Assembly (NCBI GenBank): GCA_015680685.1
Contig: MNCI01027521.1
Span: 87,109 to 132,999 of the forward strand
Source: Gnetum montanum
Taxonomy: Eukaryota > Streptophyta > Gnetopsida > Gnetales > Gnetaceae
Direction of reading: 5' to 3'
DNA length: 45,891 nucleotides
Positions within the stretch are counted from its first letter, which is position 1; each line of letters opens with the position of its first letter. The position numbers and the translations under genes are program-made. The notes beneath the pieces were generated by a model, which made no database searches, had not been told where the DNA came from, and saw only the letters and a list, made by a program, of their open reading frames with translations. Shown here piece by piece: positions 21,110 through 32,654 of this stretch.

Positions 21110-22854
21110 TGTGATAGAATATAAAACTCAATGTCACATTATTATACTAATTCTAATGGGCAGAGGAGAGGGAGTGGGCGCAAGCGCAGGTGCAAGAGTG
21201 GGTGAGGGAGATGGTGACATGGCAAGCGGCATGGGATTGGCTATCGGCAGGGCCGATGGGGACTTCGGGAATATAGGTGCCACATGTCTGGGGGTGGTCT
21301 AGAGGCCAAGAGATGGAGGTATTGAAGCTTGCTCACAAAGGGAGGGTGCCATGCAGTTGCAGGTTCGTGGGCCACCTTACAAGGGGGTTCACACCATGGA
21401 GAGAAGCCTGGTTAGTAAGTTTGTGTCTTCCAAGGCTTGTCCAAAGCTAGAACTGATTCGGAAATGGGCCTCCAAATCATGGGGTTTGAAAGAGCTTGAG
21501 ATACAAAGCCTCTTAGAGGAACTCCTTTTTGTTCATGTTTCGGTTGATGAAAGACCGTGACAAGGCCTTGTTAGGGGGAAAGTGGTTTTACAGTGCACAA
21601 GGGCTTGCATTAACACCATGGCAACTAGTGCTCATCAGGATACAAATTTGTTTTCATTGGCACCAAGTGCCAAAATCAACATTGCCTCTACTATGGTAGC
21701 AGGCAGCGAAACTAGTGGACCGTTTCTTGGCCCAATCTGGAAATGCCTGGAAATTGTAGAACACAAACTTCACCTTGTTGAACTACATGCAACTGGGTCA
21801 TGGGGTGAACCTACCAAAGTTTGTATTGGAGTCCCTTCAATGGCAACGTCGAGGGCACCACTCGAGGTTGATTTTGGCTTTGTGGTGGGCTGCTTCCCTA
21901 GTGCTAACACTAGGGCCCACGGCCCCATGCAGAGTGGTTTATACCTGCAAGTCGATGGTGTCACAAAGTGGGTCTATGTCAGGGTGGGAGGGTTTGTGGA
22001 ATGCCGATGGGGAAGGAGGAACAACACATATGAGAAGCTAAGTGGTGCACCTGGGAGGCAGAGTATCAATGCATGATGATGCAACTAGAAGCCCAATATG
22101 TGAAAAAAGAAAAGGAGTTGTCGCAAAAGCACACAATTCACGACGAGATGACTCAAGCTACCTTGATCGATGACCTGTGGGCCTAGATCAGGGAAGAACT
22201 GCGGCAGGCAAAGAAGCAAAGGGTGGAGTAGGAGAGATTGGAGTTGCTAGCCAAGGCACGTGAGCAGGAGGAAGCAAAATAGTTGCAGAGGTAGTAGGAT
22301 AAAGTGCACACGCAAAATGCCAGGATGTGGCTACAAAATTGGCAATGCCCATTTGTCATCTTGAATATCAACAATGACACCACCTGGTTGGCATTGCGCT
22401 GACATAATAGAAGATCCTCTGCAAAGGTTCATCCTGACGATAAGGGGCTGCTAATGAATGTGCCAAGAAGCAAGCTGCTCTCAAGGAATTCTAACAGGCA
22501 GCTGCTTTCCTGAACTTTGAGCATCATCGTGAGGTGCTGCTGAAAAATATTCAGTCAAGAACCTGTTGATGGTGAATGCTCCACGTTGTCTAAGCATCTG
22601 TAGTCTTCGTGGGGACTGTAGGTCCCTTGGGTCTTGCTTTTTTCTGTTGCAAGTGTCTCTTTGTGGGGCCATCTATCGGGCCCCATTTTTAACATGGTAT
22701 GTCCGTGGATGGGGGCTTTGTTCCAAGGGTTTCTGGTGTGTCATAGATTGTGGTCTGCCAGGTTGGTTTCTAGCAAATGGTAGGGCGATTTCTCCTGTGT
22801 GGTGTGAATCTCCCTTGAGAAATTTTTTGGTTGTACAGTTTCTAATTTTTTCAG
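21110..22854 (+). mobile_element. LINE copy E: ORF1 fused to the 3' module, EN and RT deleted
   Basis: Antisense to the ABCA gene. Starts with ORF1 (MQLQVRGPPYKGVHTMERSL, LVSKFVSSKACPKLELIRKW, then the DUF4283 piece DKALLGGKWFYSAQGLALTP with frame shifts). Near 21664 it switches straight to the 3' module: AKLVDRFLAQSGNAWKL, GVNLPKFVLESLQWQRRGHH, a coiled coil from about 22080, and RMWLQNWQCPFVILNINNDT. It ends in the family 3' UTR (ttgtacagtttctaattttt), then a (TA)n run. The whole of EN, RT, zinc finger and module X is missing. Confidence 0.8.
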
Positions 22855-22878
22855 TTATATATATATATATATATATAT
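22855..22878. repeat. (TA)12 microsatellite
   Basis: Twelve TA units exactly at the tail-to-tail junction of LINE E (+) and LINE G (-); it may have replaced the poly-A tail of E. Confidence 0.97.
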
Positions 22879-22879
22879 G

Positions 22880-24115
22880 AAATAATGAGAAAATGTTGAC
22901 ATTTTGGCACCTTGCACAATATTCAGTTGAGCAAACATATCACACTCCTCCTTGCAGGTGATAAAGTCAACCACTGGGCAAAAGGCTTGGTACTTTGCTA
23001 GTCTTATTTTCTTCTTAGCATTAGTGAGACCATCTGCCTTTATCTGGGTGGTACGTGACCGAGATCCTCTGAAAATAAGCATAGAGGTCATTCCACAAAG
23101 TGTAATTTTTGACCCCCATCATCACATAGGAGCAAAACTTGTTGTTGAGCCAGTCCTTGGGGTTTTCAATAACTGCTGTTGTAAGCACCTCCTCACCTCT
23201 TCTTACTCCTAACACTCCACCTCTTGATGTTGCAGTTCCTCTTAGACCTTCTATAGAATCTCCACTTTGATGCAATTCCGCATCTCATTTTTCACCTTGT
23301 GGCACAGTTCAAGCACGACCCTGTCTCATTTTTCCTTGACCTCCTCATCTTTAATCTGCTGTATTTTTTAGCCTCCCACTGGAGTCTGACCTCAAGATCT
23401 TGACGTTGGTTTCAGCCTTTTTCTTCCGGTTTCTCTCTTGTCTCTTTTGCCTGTTGGTGGACCTCCCACACCAGTCTTTCCTCAACCTGCTTCCTCCATA
23501 TTTCCTTCCAGTCGTTCCTGCATTGCTCCAGCCACAAATGGGACTCGTTCTCCAGATTTTCCTTGAACCTTTTGGAGGAAATGTGGCCATCCTCTACGAT
23601 GGAAGAATCATTATCCCCTGCTTCCATCTTCTTTTCAGAAGCCCTCCGCTATCAATCAGGGACTTAGAGGGCCAGGCACCAGCCTAGGAATGATATCATG
23701 TTCCAACACGGTAAACCCCAAAGAACTAGAGGTGCCAGGAGTAGTGTCTTGTAGATTGCGGGACCGAGGCATTGTGGGCCTGCGTCAATACACCTACTAA
23801 TAGGCCAGAATGCCCTGAGGGGACGCAGTTGAAGAGCATGACTTGGCAACCAGTCATAGTGCAAGAATCAAGCCAGAGTGCTTGGTGGTCTAACTTTGTT
23901 CCAGGGCGGCCCTAAAGAACCTAATCAGGTTCACCTGCTGACAGAGCAACAGACACTGCATGAACGTGAACTGGGCACCTTGAAGTTTAGAAATGCTCCT
24001 GGAGTGGACAAAGAATTTTTCAACTGACTCGGCCGCCTGCTGCCTGATGGGAGGAAGTTTAGAAACACTCCTGGAGGCCATCTCTATATTAAACATTGTT
24101 CCTTCCTATCATTTA
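22880..24115 (-). mobile_element. LINE copy G: 3' module fragment, opposite to copy E
   Basis: On the minus strand it starts near 24115 with KLPPIRQQAAESVEKFFVHS, the segment after module X, then QVNLIRFFRAALEQ (helix motif). A coiled coil follows (KRFKENLENESHLWLEQCRN, EIWRKQVEERLVWEVHQQAK), then the C-terminal motif YVMMGVKNYTLWNDLYAYFQ and YHPDKG. It lacks the family 3' UTR and poly-A and stops at the (TA)n tract. A 21-bp block (ccaggag..tttctaaacttc) is duplicated near its 5' end (24000 and 24060). Confidence 0.75.
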
Positions 24116-24507
24116 AATTCTCATAGATCAAAAAATATTCTTGTAAAAATATGTTAGTGAAATCATTCTACAATTAGAATGCACGTTTTTATCGAATATG
24201 CTATACCAGTTGCATGTTTCATTTATCGCATGTTTCTTCGTGCTGTTTCAGGCTTATTGCATTTCAATGGACAATCTCAGAATAACAATGACCAATAGCA
24301 ATCAGAAATTCCGATCACCTCACTGGTCAGTGAATTCAAAACACGCATTTCAATGTTCACAATCTCCTGGATCCAAACAATTTACGTCAATAGGACCTGC
24401 AATTTCTTTGCAGTGTAGCAGTAAATGTTTTTCATTTGAAGATGTTTATCAATAAGAACAATAAAAAACATGTAGTAAATGAACTTTTTCAAACAATATG
24501 AATTGAC

Positions 24508-24584
24508 CTTGAAACTTCATGAATATTTCCTCAAGCGTGGTTGCTTCAAGGTCCCCTCCTTCGATGCCTAGTTCAGCAGCATTC
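24508..24584 (-). CDS. ABCA exon: end of post-NBD1 domain (TTLEEIF motif)
   Basis: A 77-nt exon; acceptor cacctcag before GAATGC, donor TTTCAAG before GTCAAT. It encodes NAAELGIEGGDLEATTLEEI followed by FMKFQ. The TTLEE(V/I)FxK motif closes the post-NBD domain in ABCA transporters (usually YGVSxTTLEEVFLK). It enters in phase 2 and leaves in phase 1. It is too short to show up as a long ORF and was found by looking for the motif needed between its neighbours. The downstream intron (3.7 kb) holds the E and G retroelement pieces. Confidence 0.88.
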
Positions 24585-24899
24585 CTGAGGTGACCTGAGT
24601 GTTAGGACTTCATAATGGTACATCACCTAGATTTTTAACAATCATTCAGAAAGCTCTAAACCAGGATAAAAACAACAGAACCATCCATACTAGGAACCCA
24701 ATAAACTAATGTTCATACTATGCAATTCACGGACATCCTGAACAGCAAATGCTTTTAAATCTATTATCTTCAAAAACTTTAAAATAATCAAAGTATGTTT
24801 CAAACCCATGACCACTATGATCAGATGTAGAAACCATATTCTAAAGAAAATTCTTGAACTGTGTATTCTATAGAACATTCAGCAATTAACAATATCATT

Positions 24900-25804
24900 G
24901 CAACAGGCTCAGACGCAAATGGAGGCAAGATTCTGGGAATGAGAGCAGGAGCTGCTAAGCCAACAGGCCCTCCAGGCAGAAAGTTCTAAGGCGGTGATGG
25001 TCAATGAGCTTCATGCCCAGATCAAGGCAGAGCTACAACAGGAGAAAGCAGAACATTAGGAGAGGGAGTGGGTGGGAAAGGCTGCACAGGAGTAGGATCG
25101 GGCAGAAGAGGCGTAGCATGACTGACAGATTGATAGGGCACAAGCACAAAATGCTTGGACGTGGTTGCGGGCAGGCCGATGCCCGTATGTGATTTTCGAC
25201 ATCAATTGTGAGACCATGTGGACTGCCCTTAGGCAGCACATTTGTCAAACTTCTTTCAAATTCCATCTGAATAGACATGGTTCCATAGAAGAACGGACTT
25301 GGAAAGAGGCTGCTTTCAAGGAGTTCTAGTAGGCAACGAAGTTTGTGAAATCTGAGCAGCACAGAAATACGCTGGATAATCTACATGCTCAGGAGCTGCC
25401 GGATTGTGAATGCCATACTCTGTCTAAGCATTTATAGTGGATCTCTTTTTCCATGTTGCATGGGTTCTCGTCGAACTTTCTGTGTTTGTTCTAGTTGTTG
25501 CTTTTGTTATCTTTGTCATTGGAGGGTCTTCGTCACATAAGTCAGCCTGTGGTGAGGGGGGATGATCGCTTGATCCCCATCTTTGGACACTTGGTAGATT
25601 AGAGGGGTGATTTAGTGAATTCCATGCGGAGGGGCTTCGGACCTTGCCAGGCCGGCGCACCACCCCCCCCCCCCCCCCCCAACACAAAAACAAAAAAAAA
25701 AAAAAAAACCACCCCAGGGGTGGGACCTGCTCAGCCCTCGTTGCTGTAAATTCCTCTGTACAGTTTTTATTTCAGTAATACAATTCCTGAAGATAAGCTC
25801 AAAA
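24900..25804 (+). mobile_element. LINE copy F: 0.9-kb 3' end with target-site duplication
   Basis: Starts inside the coiled coil (ELHAQIKAELQQEKAEH), then the C-terminal motif GRCPYVIFDINCETMWTALR / QHICQTSFKFHLNRHGSIEE, a poly-C run (25663-25680) in the UTR, and the family terminus gataagctcaaaaaaac. The flanks aacaatatcatt (24888-24899) and aacaataccatt (25805-25816) match at 11 of 12 positions, a likely target-site duplication. No RT, EN or ORF1 is present. Confidence 0.8.
25663..25708. repeat. poly-C and poly-A runs in the LINE F 3' UTR
   Basis: Eighteen C (25663-25680), then an A-rich stretch with a run of about 19 A. The C run corresponds in position to the C-rich 3' UTR stretches of copies B and J. 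Confidence 0.95.
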
Positions 25805-25816
25805 AAACAATACCAT

Positions 25817-26682
25817 TTCTATTGATTTAAAGTAACTTTAAATATCCAACTACTCATCTAAGCAATGTATGACTATATCAAGAAGCTATGCTTTGAATAG
25901 TGGTAAGGAATTTCTTTCTGTACTTTAAATCAAGTTTAACAATTAAACCATAATGCTATCTAATGTGCAACTATAATTAGATGCCGTGCTTTAAAAAATG
26001 TGGCACCTTTTAAATGCAGGAGCTTATAACACTAGTGGATCCCTTTCTGGCTAGAAAGGCCTCCAACCTTTGACTCTCAACCAAATAATGAAAAACTTTT
26101 ATTACCTGTAAAAAAATTATGGGGCAAAAACCAAAAAGAAAAAGAAAATCTTGCAAGCAAATTCAGGACATGGCTTCTTCTTACAATGTTGGTATCTATT
26201 ACATATCGTTAATGGATTCCAGCAATTCAAGAATAACGAGATACGTACAGTATTTAACAGACTGATATTGTGGTTGGAGCTCAGCATAAATAAAAGTTGT
26301 CCATCTGAGGAACGTTGTGTAATCAATGTCTCTCTAGGTTATTATAATCAACAATTTAAAAAGAAAAAAGAGAGAGAGAGAGAGAACAAATTGTTTTTCT
26401 TATAGGTACAATGTCATTTTAGATATACTTTTCAAAATTCAGTTAATAGCATTCACTAAAAATCTTAAAATGCAACAAACAGGTCATGACTTTTTTTTTC
26501 AGGTATTAACCAAAGTTTAAATTAAAATCCGACTGCTTTTGTTTTCCAAACAGCATGTCAAAACAGCCATTCTATTAGATGACTCTTGCAGGCACAACAA
26601 CATACAAACGGAATTTTCATAAATGCAGATAATTTTCAGGATTTCATACAGAAATGATTCGATGTTTGTGTCACATACTCAC
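25817..26682. other. ABCA intron sequence, no gene
   Basis: AT-rich sequence between LINE F and the post-NBD exon, with a (GA)8-type run at 26370-26385. Overlapping opposite-strand ORFs at 26117-26405 have no family content. Confidence 0.65.
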
Positions 26683-26869
26683 AATGTCAACTCCATGATC
26701 AATGAATTCATTTGAGAAGAGCATTCTAAAGGTATCTTGAAAGTACTGTGGGCTTGCCCTCTTGGAGTTGGAACAGGAACAGCATCACAAATATGTGTTT
26801 GAACCAATTCCAAAACTTTCTCTGAGTTATAGTTTTCTCCTCTTGTAATATGCAATAAATAGTGCAATC
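26683..26869 (-). CDS. ABCA exon: end of NBD1, regulatory-type domain
   Basis: 187 nt following an intron of only 95 bp; acceptor tttatgtag before GATTG, donor GACATT before GTGAGT. The phase-1 join completes GGA and reads ..KCFG-LHYLLHITRG, matching the FGxGYHLxxxxG turn that follows the NBD core in ABCA proteins. The segment SEKVLELVQTHICDAVPVPT fits the helix usually ending in HIPDA, and STFKIPLECSSQM fits the strand (SF.LPLE..) of the ABCA post-NBD domain. The exon ends in phase 2 with TT, completed as Leu by the next exon. Confidence 0.85.
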
Positions 26870-26964
26870 CTACATAAACAGGTATGATTAAATACAGACA
26901 TGGACAAAAAGCAGAAAGTGTACATACCATAAATCCAAATGTGCACCAAAATTCCATATCCTAC

Positions 26965-27175
26965 CAAAACATTTACGCAAGAAGACAGAACTCCCACAAC
27001 ATTTTAAAATGCCATGTGAAAGTACTGCTTTCCTATCTGCCATTAAGTCAGCCTCCTCCATTGAATCCGTGGTAAATATAAGCACAAATTTCTTATCAAT
27101 TTTTGATATAAGACTCCAGAATTGACTCTTTGAACATAAATCCAGGCCAGATGTTGGCTCATCTATAACCACAAC
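26965..27175 (-). CDS. ABCA exon: NBD1 Walker B, D-loop and H-loop
   Basis: 211 nt; acceptor gtaaatag before GTTGTG, donor TGTTTTG before GTAGGA, ending in phase 1. It encodes 70 codons including Walker B with the catalytic Glu (VVVIDEP), the D-loop SGLD, the switch segment and DRKAVLSHGILKCCGSS. The H-loop histidine (TTHxMDEAD in the family) is Asp here: ATA TTT ACC ACG GAT TCA ATG gives IFTTDSM. Walker B is therefore intact while the His that senses the gamma-phosphate is missing. This is the best-conserved exon and the strongest anchor for the family call. Confidence 0.93.
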
Positions 27176-28014
27176 CTATTTACAATAACATGGGAAAATC
27201 ATAAGCTTCCAAACAGAAAATTGCATTATATTTTTAAGAGAGAAATTAACTGTGCTTGGTTGATTATCTACTTACACTACTACATAAGAATTAGTAAATA
27301 TTACATGATGAGGGGTAACTTCAAAGAAATAGAAAATGTGTATATTTTCTAAGTTCAACCTATATTTGATCTACTATTTCTTCCTTTCTATGATTTCGTA
27401 TATTACCTCGTGTCAGGCTCATTTTTAATTCACAGGAAAACAATCACTGTTTTTACCTAGATACTCTTTCATCCAGTACAAGCTTGCAGCCCTTGTTACC
27501 AAATGATGTGATCACGCAGCAGTAAGATAGTATGCTAACCCTAGATGCTATGCTTTAGGCCAGCCAGTACCATGGAGTTAGAAAATGATATAATCCCATT
27601 GACCATCATCAATTCCATATGCTATTCCAGACTACTAATTAAAAACAATAAAAATCAAAAGACCTTCACAATTGACACTGGCTTTCACAAAAAGTTTCCA
27701 CTCTTTAATACCTCCCTCATACTCATCCTTAACATATAAAAACAATGTATTAAGGACAAATGTTGCTACAATACACTGTAAATATGAATTATCTTACAGA
27801 ATCATCAAAAAAAACATAACAGAATAAAAAAGAAATCAATAACACCAGTAGTTTGGCAATCACTTTGGTCTGGCATTTTACAAACTACTACCTGATTTAG
27901 ATATCTTATCCTTCTTTATGAGGATGATCAGCATCACAGCCCAAAATTTTTGTTATATCAATTAGAAATAGCACCACGCTTTTCAGTGAATCACTAAATT
28001 CAGGATTTTCATAC
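27176..28014. other. ABCA intron (839 bp) between signature and Walker B exons
   Basis: AT-rich, no repeats of note. It separates the degenerate signature exon from the Walker B exon in phase 0. No coding signal other than a chance 64-codon frame on the plus strand. Confidence 0.7.
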
Positions 28015-28215
28015 CTTTGGATGGCCAATCAAAGCTATCGCCAAGCTGAGTTTACGTTTGGCTTGCGGAGTCAAATAATTTGCTCGCTTATCTGCATCTT
28101 CAAGAAGATTTAACTCTTTAAGAAATTCATCAATTTGAATTCTGGCTGAGACATGTTTCCCTTCATTTGAACTTCCTTCCCATGGTTTCCCCTTGATTGC
28201 ACTGAAATATTCTAG
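28015..28215 (-). CDS. ABCA exon: NBD1 helical region and ABC signature
   Basis: An exon of exactly 67 codons in phase 0; acceptor tcattgcag before CTA, donor CCAAAG before GTATGA. It starts LEYFSAIKGK, the helix after the Q-loop, and runs to the signature helix and into the beta strand leading to Walker B (IALIGHPK). The ABC signature, LSGGMKRKLS in ABCA proteins, reads LTPQAKRKLS here: the two glycines that contact ATP gamma-phosphate in the partner site are gone while the flanking KRKLS is kept. Translation around the site (CGA GCA AAT TAT TTG ACT CCG CAA GCC AAA CGT) is unambiguous. The downstream intron is 839 bp. Confidence 0.88.
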
Positions 28216-28777
28216 CTGCAATGATTTGCCAAAGCAATTTTAGAGAAGTGTTTTACATGCAACAATCTGTTTTTGTACATCAAGTATACTTAGACTCCCC
28301 TGTATATATATGCCTAATACATAAAGCTCGCATAACATGAAATTCATTTTGAATATTATTGCCTCAAAAATGTATTCCAGTTTGCCATCAAGTAACTAAA
28401 TAAGGCACAGATGGACATCAAATTTTCAGAAGCAACCAAACGTTGCTTAAAAAGAAATGCATAAAAGATAATATTCAAATATTTTCCCCCTTACATTTAC
28501 ACACTAAGAATCAAGAAGTCGATTATTTCAAATTCTCTCTCGATATGATCATAGTTACCATTATTAAAATAATATTCCTGTAAAATTTTGGCTCAACGGC
28601 ACAAGCTTGGAATACTGCATCTTATTTAACAATGATGAAGTTTTCTACTTGTCTGTAACATCCCATAGTCATAAAATGCGACTTTGAAATTTTTTTGCTG
28701 CCATCACTATCAGTTTTTGCAATTTAAGTTTGCCATATTAGCTTGAAATTGCCCTCAGTTCAACTAACTATTTAATA

Positions 28778-28792
28778 ATAGCTTTGATAGTT
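28778..28792. repeat. target-site duplication, left copy, LINE I
   Basis: atagctttgatagtt, matching atagctttgatagtt's counterpart ataactttgatagtt at 31741-31755 at 14 of 15 positions. Directly followed by the T-rich (reversed poly-A) end of LINE I. Confidence 0.88.
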
Positions 28793-31740
28793 TCTTTCTT
28801 TTTTTTTTTTTCCTTGAGAAAATTTTAGGTAATCTATTAAAAATCCACAATAAATGTACAAGAGTAGAGGGGAGAAACCACCCCCAAAAGACAGTGACCT
28901 ATGCCCAAAAACTAGGGTAAGCAACCCCTAAACCCAACACGCCCAACAACGCAACACCTAGAAAATCAAGCACAGAGTCATGGGGCCCCACCCATGACCC
29001 CATCGCCATCAAAGAAACACATCCCCCCCCACGCCACCCAAACCCACAAAAAAAAAAACCAGGACCAGCAATGGAGGTCATGCCCCCTAGAACAAAACAA
29101 GTAAAAACCAACACAACATGTCCAGATATCTGAGCAGGACCAAACCAATAAGCAAATGATCAAAGAAAAATCATGCCCCTCAAATGTGCCATAGCAGCTG
29201 CACACACTTGCAGGCATGTTGAAGCTGGAAGTAGATGAGGTCAAGCATTGCCCGATGCTCCTAGGTATCAATGAATGCTATGGCCTGCTGAAAATTCTTG
29301 AACACCTCTGCCTTTCACACCCTGGCCATGGCATCCCCCTTGCCATTGGGGTGCAATTCACAAAAGTCCACCAGATGAACCTACTAAGCGTGTGCTAACA
29401 AGAGTGCCAATTATTGTTCATCCTAACATAGGGGCATTTCCCCTCTCACATCCAAGTGATAACATTACGCTCATGCACATGATCGGGTTGCTGTTGTAGT
29501 AGTTCATTCTCCAAGCACTTGTTCTCCCGTTGCATCTCATCCTCCTACTCCTGTGCCTATCTATTGAGCTCCTCCTGCTAGATTTCTACTTTCAACTCCC
29601 TACAGAGCTCTTCATCAAAAGCAATCCTGGTTGCCACATCCTCCATCTCCTTTTGCCACTGGAGCTCCTTAACCATTTCCTGATGATGAAACTCCATCTA
29701 CTGTAACTGCTTCTGAAAAGCCTCCTCCATCACCTGCCACTTAGTTTCCCAGAACCTCCACTCCTCTATGTGCGCCCTAAGGGCAGCCTCCTCCATAGTA
29801 GGGTCAACAATCCACTGTTGGATCTCCTGTTCCAGCCACTCCTCAGAGCATGCCGTCAAGGAAACCTCCTGCATGGCATGACCACATCGTAATCTATTGT
29901 CGGTGTTGCTAGTTCTGTTTGTCAAATGAGGTAGCCCACCTAGATGCAAGAACCTCCCCTAGCAGCCCAACCTACTACAGCTCCTGCCTCAACAAAACTG
30001 AATACGATTTATCAAGACCTTTAGATCCCTCCTCCACATCGACTCATCAGACACAGATCGAGTTATAGGGCCTAACAGGTACCCATGGTGCAGGCACCAG
30101 CATAGCAGCCTACCAAAGAGCAACAATGAGCCTCGAGTGCCTCCCCAACCTCCTACACCATAGGGACACCAAAAAAAACTTAGGGATGTTCACTGTCAAT
30201 CCCATACGCAAACATCTAAGAAACAAGAAGTGCACCCCCTACAACTTCCACATGTTCCTCAATTGCACAAAAAACCACTCAATCAACTCCATGACATTCT
30301 ACCAAAACTGAGATAGTGCAAACTTGGGCACCTGCCTGCTTGCAGTCCGCAGCATAGGCCCAAGGTAGAAAGCCTCCATATCCTAGAGACCTCTTCCCAT
30401 GGGCAACACGACCTCCCCACTAGCCTACACACCAAGAATTTGTGCTAACACCTCCTCGGTGAGATCAATCCTAACATCATGGAAAGTAGTAGTTTCTATG
30501 TACTAATTGGTGATAAAAGTGCCATCTAGTAAGTCAGGGCCTCCCACCAGCAGTGGGATGAAATTGGCCCACCCCAAATGAGTAACAAGGTCCCATAGCT
30601 CAAGCATCCCTTGAAGCCTAGCACAAGAGTATCCGTAGGTTGATGTAGTGCCCATGTTGACAACCGCCTCCTTCCACAACCTCACACTCACAGCGGCCAC
30701 CTACACAAGCAATGGAAAAGGCAACTTTCGAAAGATTAAATGGTTACAAGACCACCATAGACTCCATAGGATTCTGGTAGCCTTGGAGTCACCATCAAGC
30801 TGGATAGGCAGGGAGATTTTAGTAGCACACCAAGTGGTGGTAGTGAAGGAACATTCAAATGCAAAGTGTCTCCACATCTCGAGTTGCTGAAAACAAGACA
30901 GGCATCCATCTTCAAGGTTTAACCCATGTCTCTTCAATTCAACCTACACCAAGAGAGCTACGTGGTTCACCAACCAAAGAAAGACTTTATCTTTTCAAGT
31001 AGCCTACCATGCCATATCGGCATCCAACCCAGGATCATCAAATACTAATGTTTAATGATGAGGCGAGGATGTCCCTCCATCATACCCAAGTGCATCATAT
31101 CCCAAACATGATGACATAACAAATGCCAAATGAGAGAATAGTGATCTCCCACCATCCAACGTTTGTACTTATTATTGATGACTCCTATCCATTGTGCTCG
31201 GCCAATCCTTGCCTAGAGTAACCGATGCACAAGCTTTGGCTGCCCCATGAGGATAATGTCCACAAACCTTAGAATCTGAAGGCCACCCACCTCCCTAGGC
31301 CTAGCAACAATATCACAACTCACCAAGTGCATCTGGTCACCCCCTTTTCCTCTTGACTACATGAACCTACAGATCAACTGGTCCAGCTTGCCAACAATGT
31401 CCTTCGAGCAAAGGCAATTGATGCCATGAATCTAGCAATGGTGGACAAGACCACCATGGCAAGAAGGATTCTCCCCTTTCTAGTTAGAAATTGTGTCGTC
31501 CAGTGCCCAATCCATTGCTATAACTATTGAACCAGCTTTAGCCACACACACCTTCTATGCCAAGCAAAAATAGGGAACCCATGATAAGAGTCATGCATAG
31601 TACCCAGCAGAATGCCCAGCAATTGAGTGATTCACCCCCTAATTTTGCCATCCATATTGGTCATACATAGTGCCAATTTTGCCCTGTTGATCTCTAATGC
31701 AATTTCATAGGCCATCCTATTAAGGACTCTGTCCATCACC
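28793..31740 (-). mobile_element. LINE copy I: 5'-truncated element with clear target-site duplication
   Basis: Minus strand. It starts within RT near 31740 (AYEIALEINRAKLALCMTNM) and continues through the zinc-finger region (HGLNLEDGCLSCFQQLEMWR plus HFAFEC, minus frame near 30840-30937), module X (30503-30700 and beyond), a coiled coil (29698-29949, for example EEWLEQEIQQWIVDPTMEEA), the C-term region, a 3' UTR and a poly-A tail at 28793-28811. Flanked by a 15-bp duplication. It lies in the 16-kb ABCA intron, in the gene's orientation. Confidence 0.88.
30300..30700 (-). pseudogene. LINE I module X
   Basis: The open part starts AAVSVRLWKEAVVNMGTTST and continues LELWDLVTHLGWANFIPLLV and GGPDLLDGTFITN; module X sequence follows in a different frame (toward 30300) after a stop. 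It aligns block for block with copy B (LWGMVTRVGWPNLLPLL, DxFLTNW) and copy J (LWGIVKHCGWSNVLPRL, NxFYTNW). Trp-Gly/Asp and GW-x-N-x2-P are invariant in all four copies. Confidence 0.65.
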
Positions 31741-31755
31741 ATAACTTTGATAGTT
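31741..31755. repeat. target-site duplication, right copy, LINE I
   Basis: ataactttgatagtt, 14 of 15 identical to 28778-28792; it abuts the truncated 5' end of LINE I. Confidence 0.88.
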
Positions 31756-32654
31756 AGTTAATGGATAAATACGAGATTTTTATTGATGGGTTGAATTTAT
31801 AGAAGCACAACTCATATATCTTCATATCTTTTAATCTAGTGTGCTATGCTACTCAATATTTAAATGGTAATCTTACACTAAAATTCAAACCACTTGAATT
31901 TGGTTTAAATTTTCTTGTTGCCTTTTTGCCTCTAGATTATTCAAATGTTTATATAGTCATATGACTCAGATCATTCATGCAACAATTTTGTTATTTTGTT
32001 TTGGGCTATTAGGGTGTTGCATTAAAGGGACTTTCATTGTTCTTTGTATCCAAAATTTTATCCAACACTTTGTATTTTCTTGTGTTTATCCAAGGGCTTT
32101 ACAGCTGGATGATCAACGTACCATTTGAGTACCCGTTATAACAGTTAAAAATGTTCTATGCAATACGATCTTGTGGAAACTAGAACTGTTCACATTTCTG
32201 TTCCTTTTTTCTTTCTTCTATTTTCTAAGGTGAAGTTTTGTGGCAAAGAATGATGACTTCATCATGACATTCCTGTTAAATATTTTTAGTGCATGAGAGA
32301 ACCTCATGACCTGATGCAAAAATTATTCAAAGTTTAGGGCAATGCTTCCATCATCAAGGTTGTCAGCCTTCATTGTTTCCTTCTGGTTGCCTATATTCCC
32401 TATTTATTACAATCAGTATGTGTTGCCTTTATCAGAAAATCAAAATTTATTTTAATCAGCCAATAAGAAGTTCGTTCTTTTCTCTCCTGGATTAGCGTTG
32501 CAAGCTAGAATATTAGAATATAATCTAGTGTGAACGTGTAGCAGAATGTAACTTCAATATCAGACAATCATTTTGTACAAGTGTTTTATTCCTCATTTGT
32601 TGCACATAAACAGATAGGTACTATTGTATATCAGAAAACAAAAACTGTTGTAAT
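31756..32654. other. ABCA intron sequence, no gene
   Basis: AT-rich sequence between LINEs I and J. I searched both strands for a Walker A exon here and found none, consistent with that exon lying beyond 44361. Confidence 0.7.

Noticed and set aside
26888-26964. Reading the Walker B exon on past the donor (RIWNFGAHLDLWYVHF).
   Set aside because: This has no ABCA similarity, whereas splicing at 26965 to 26869 restores FG-LHYLLHIT, the family motif, in the correct phase.
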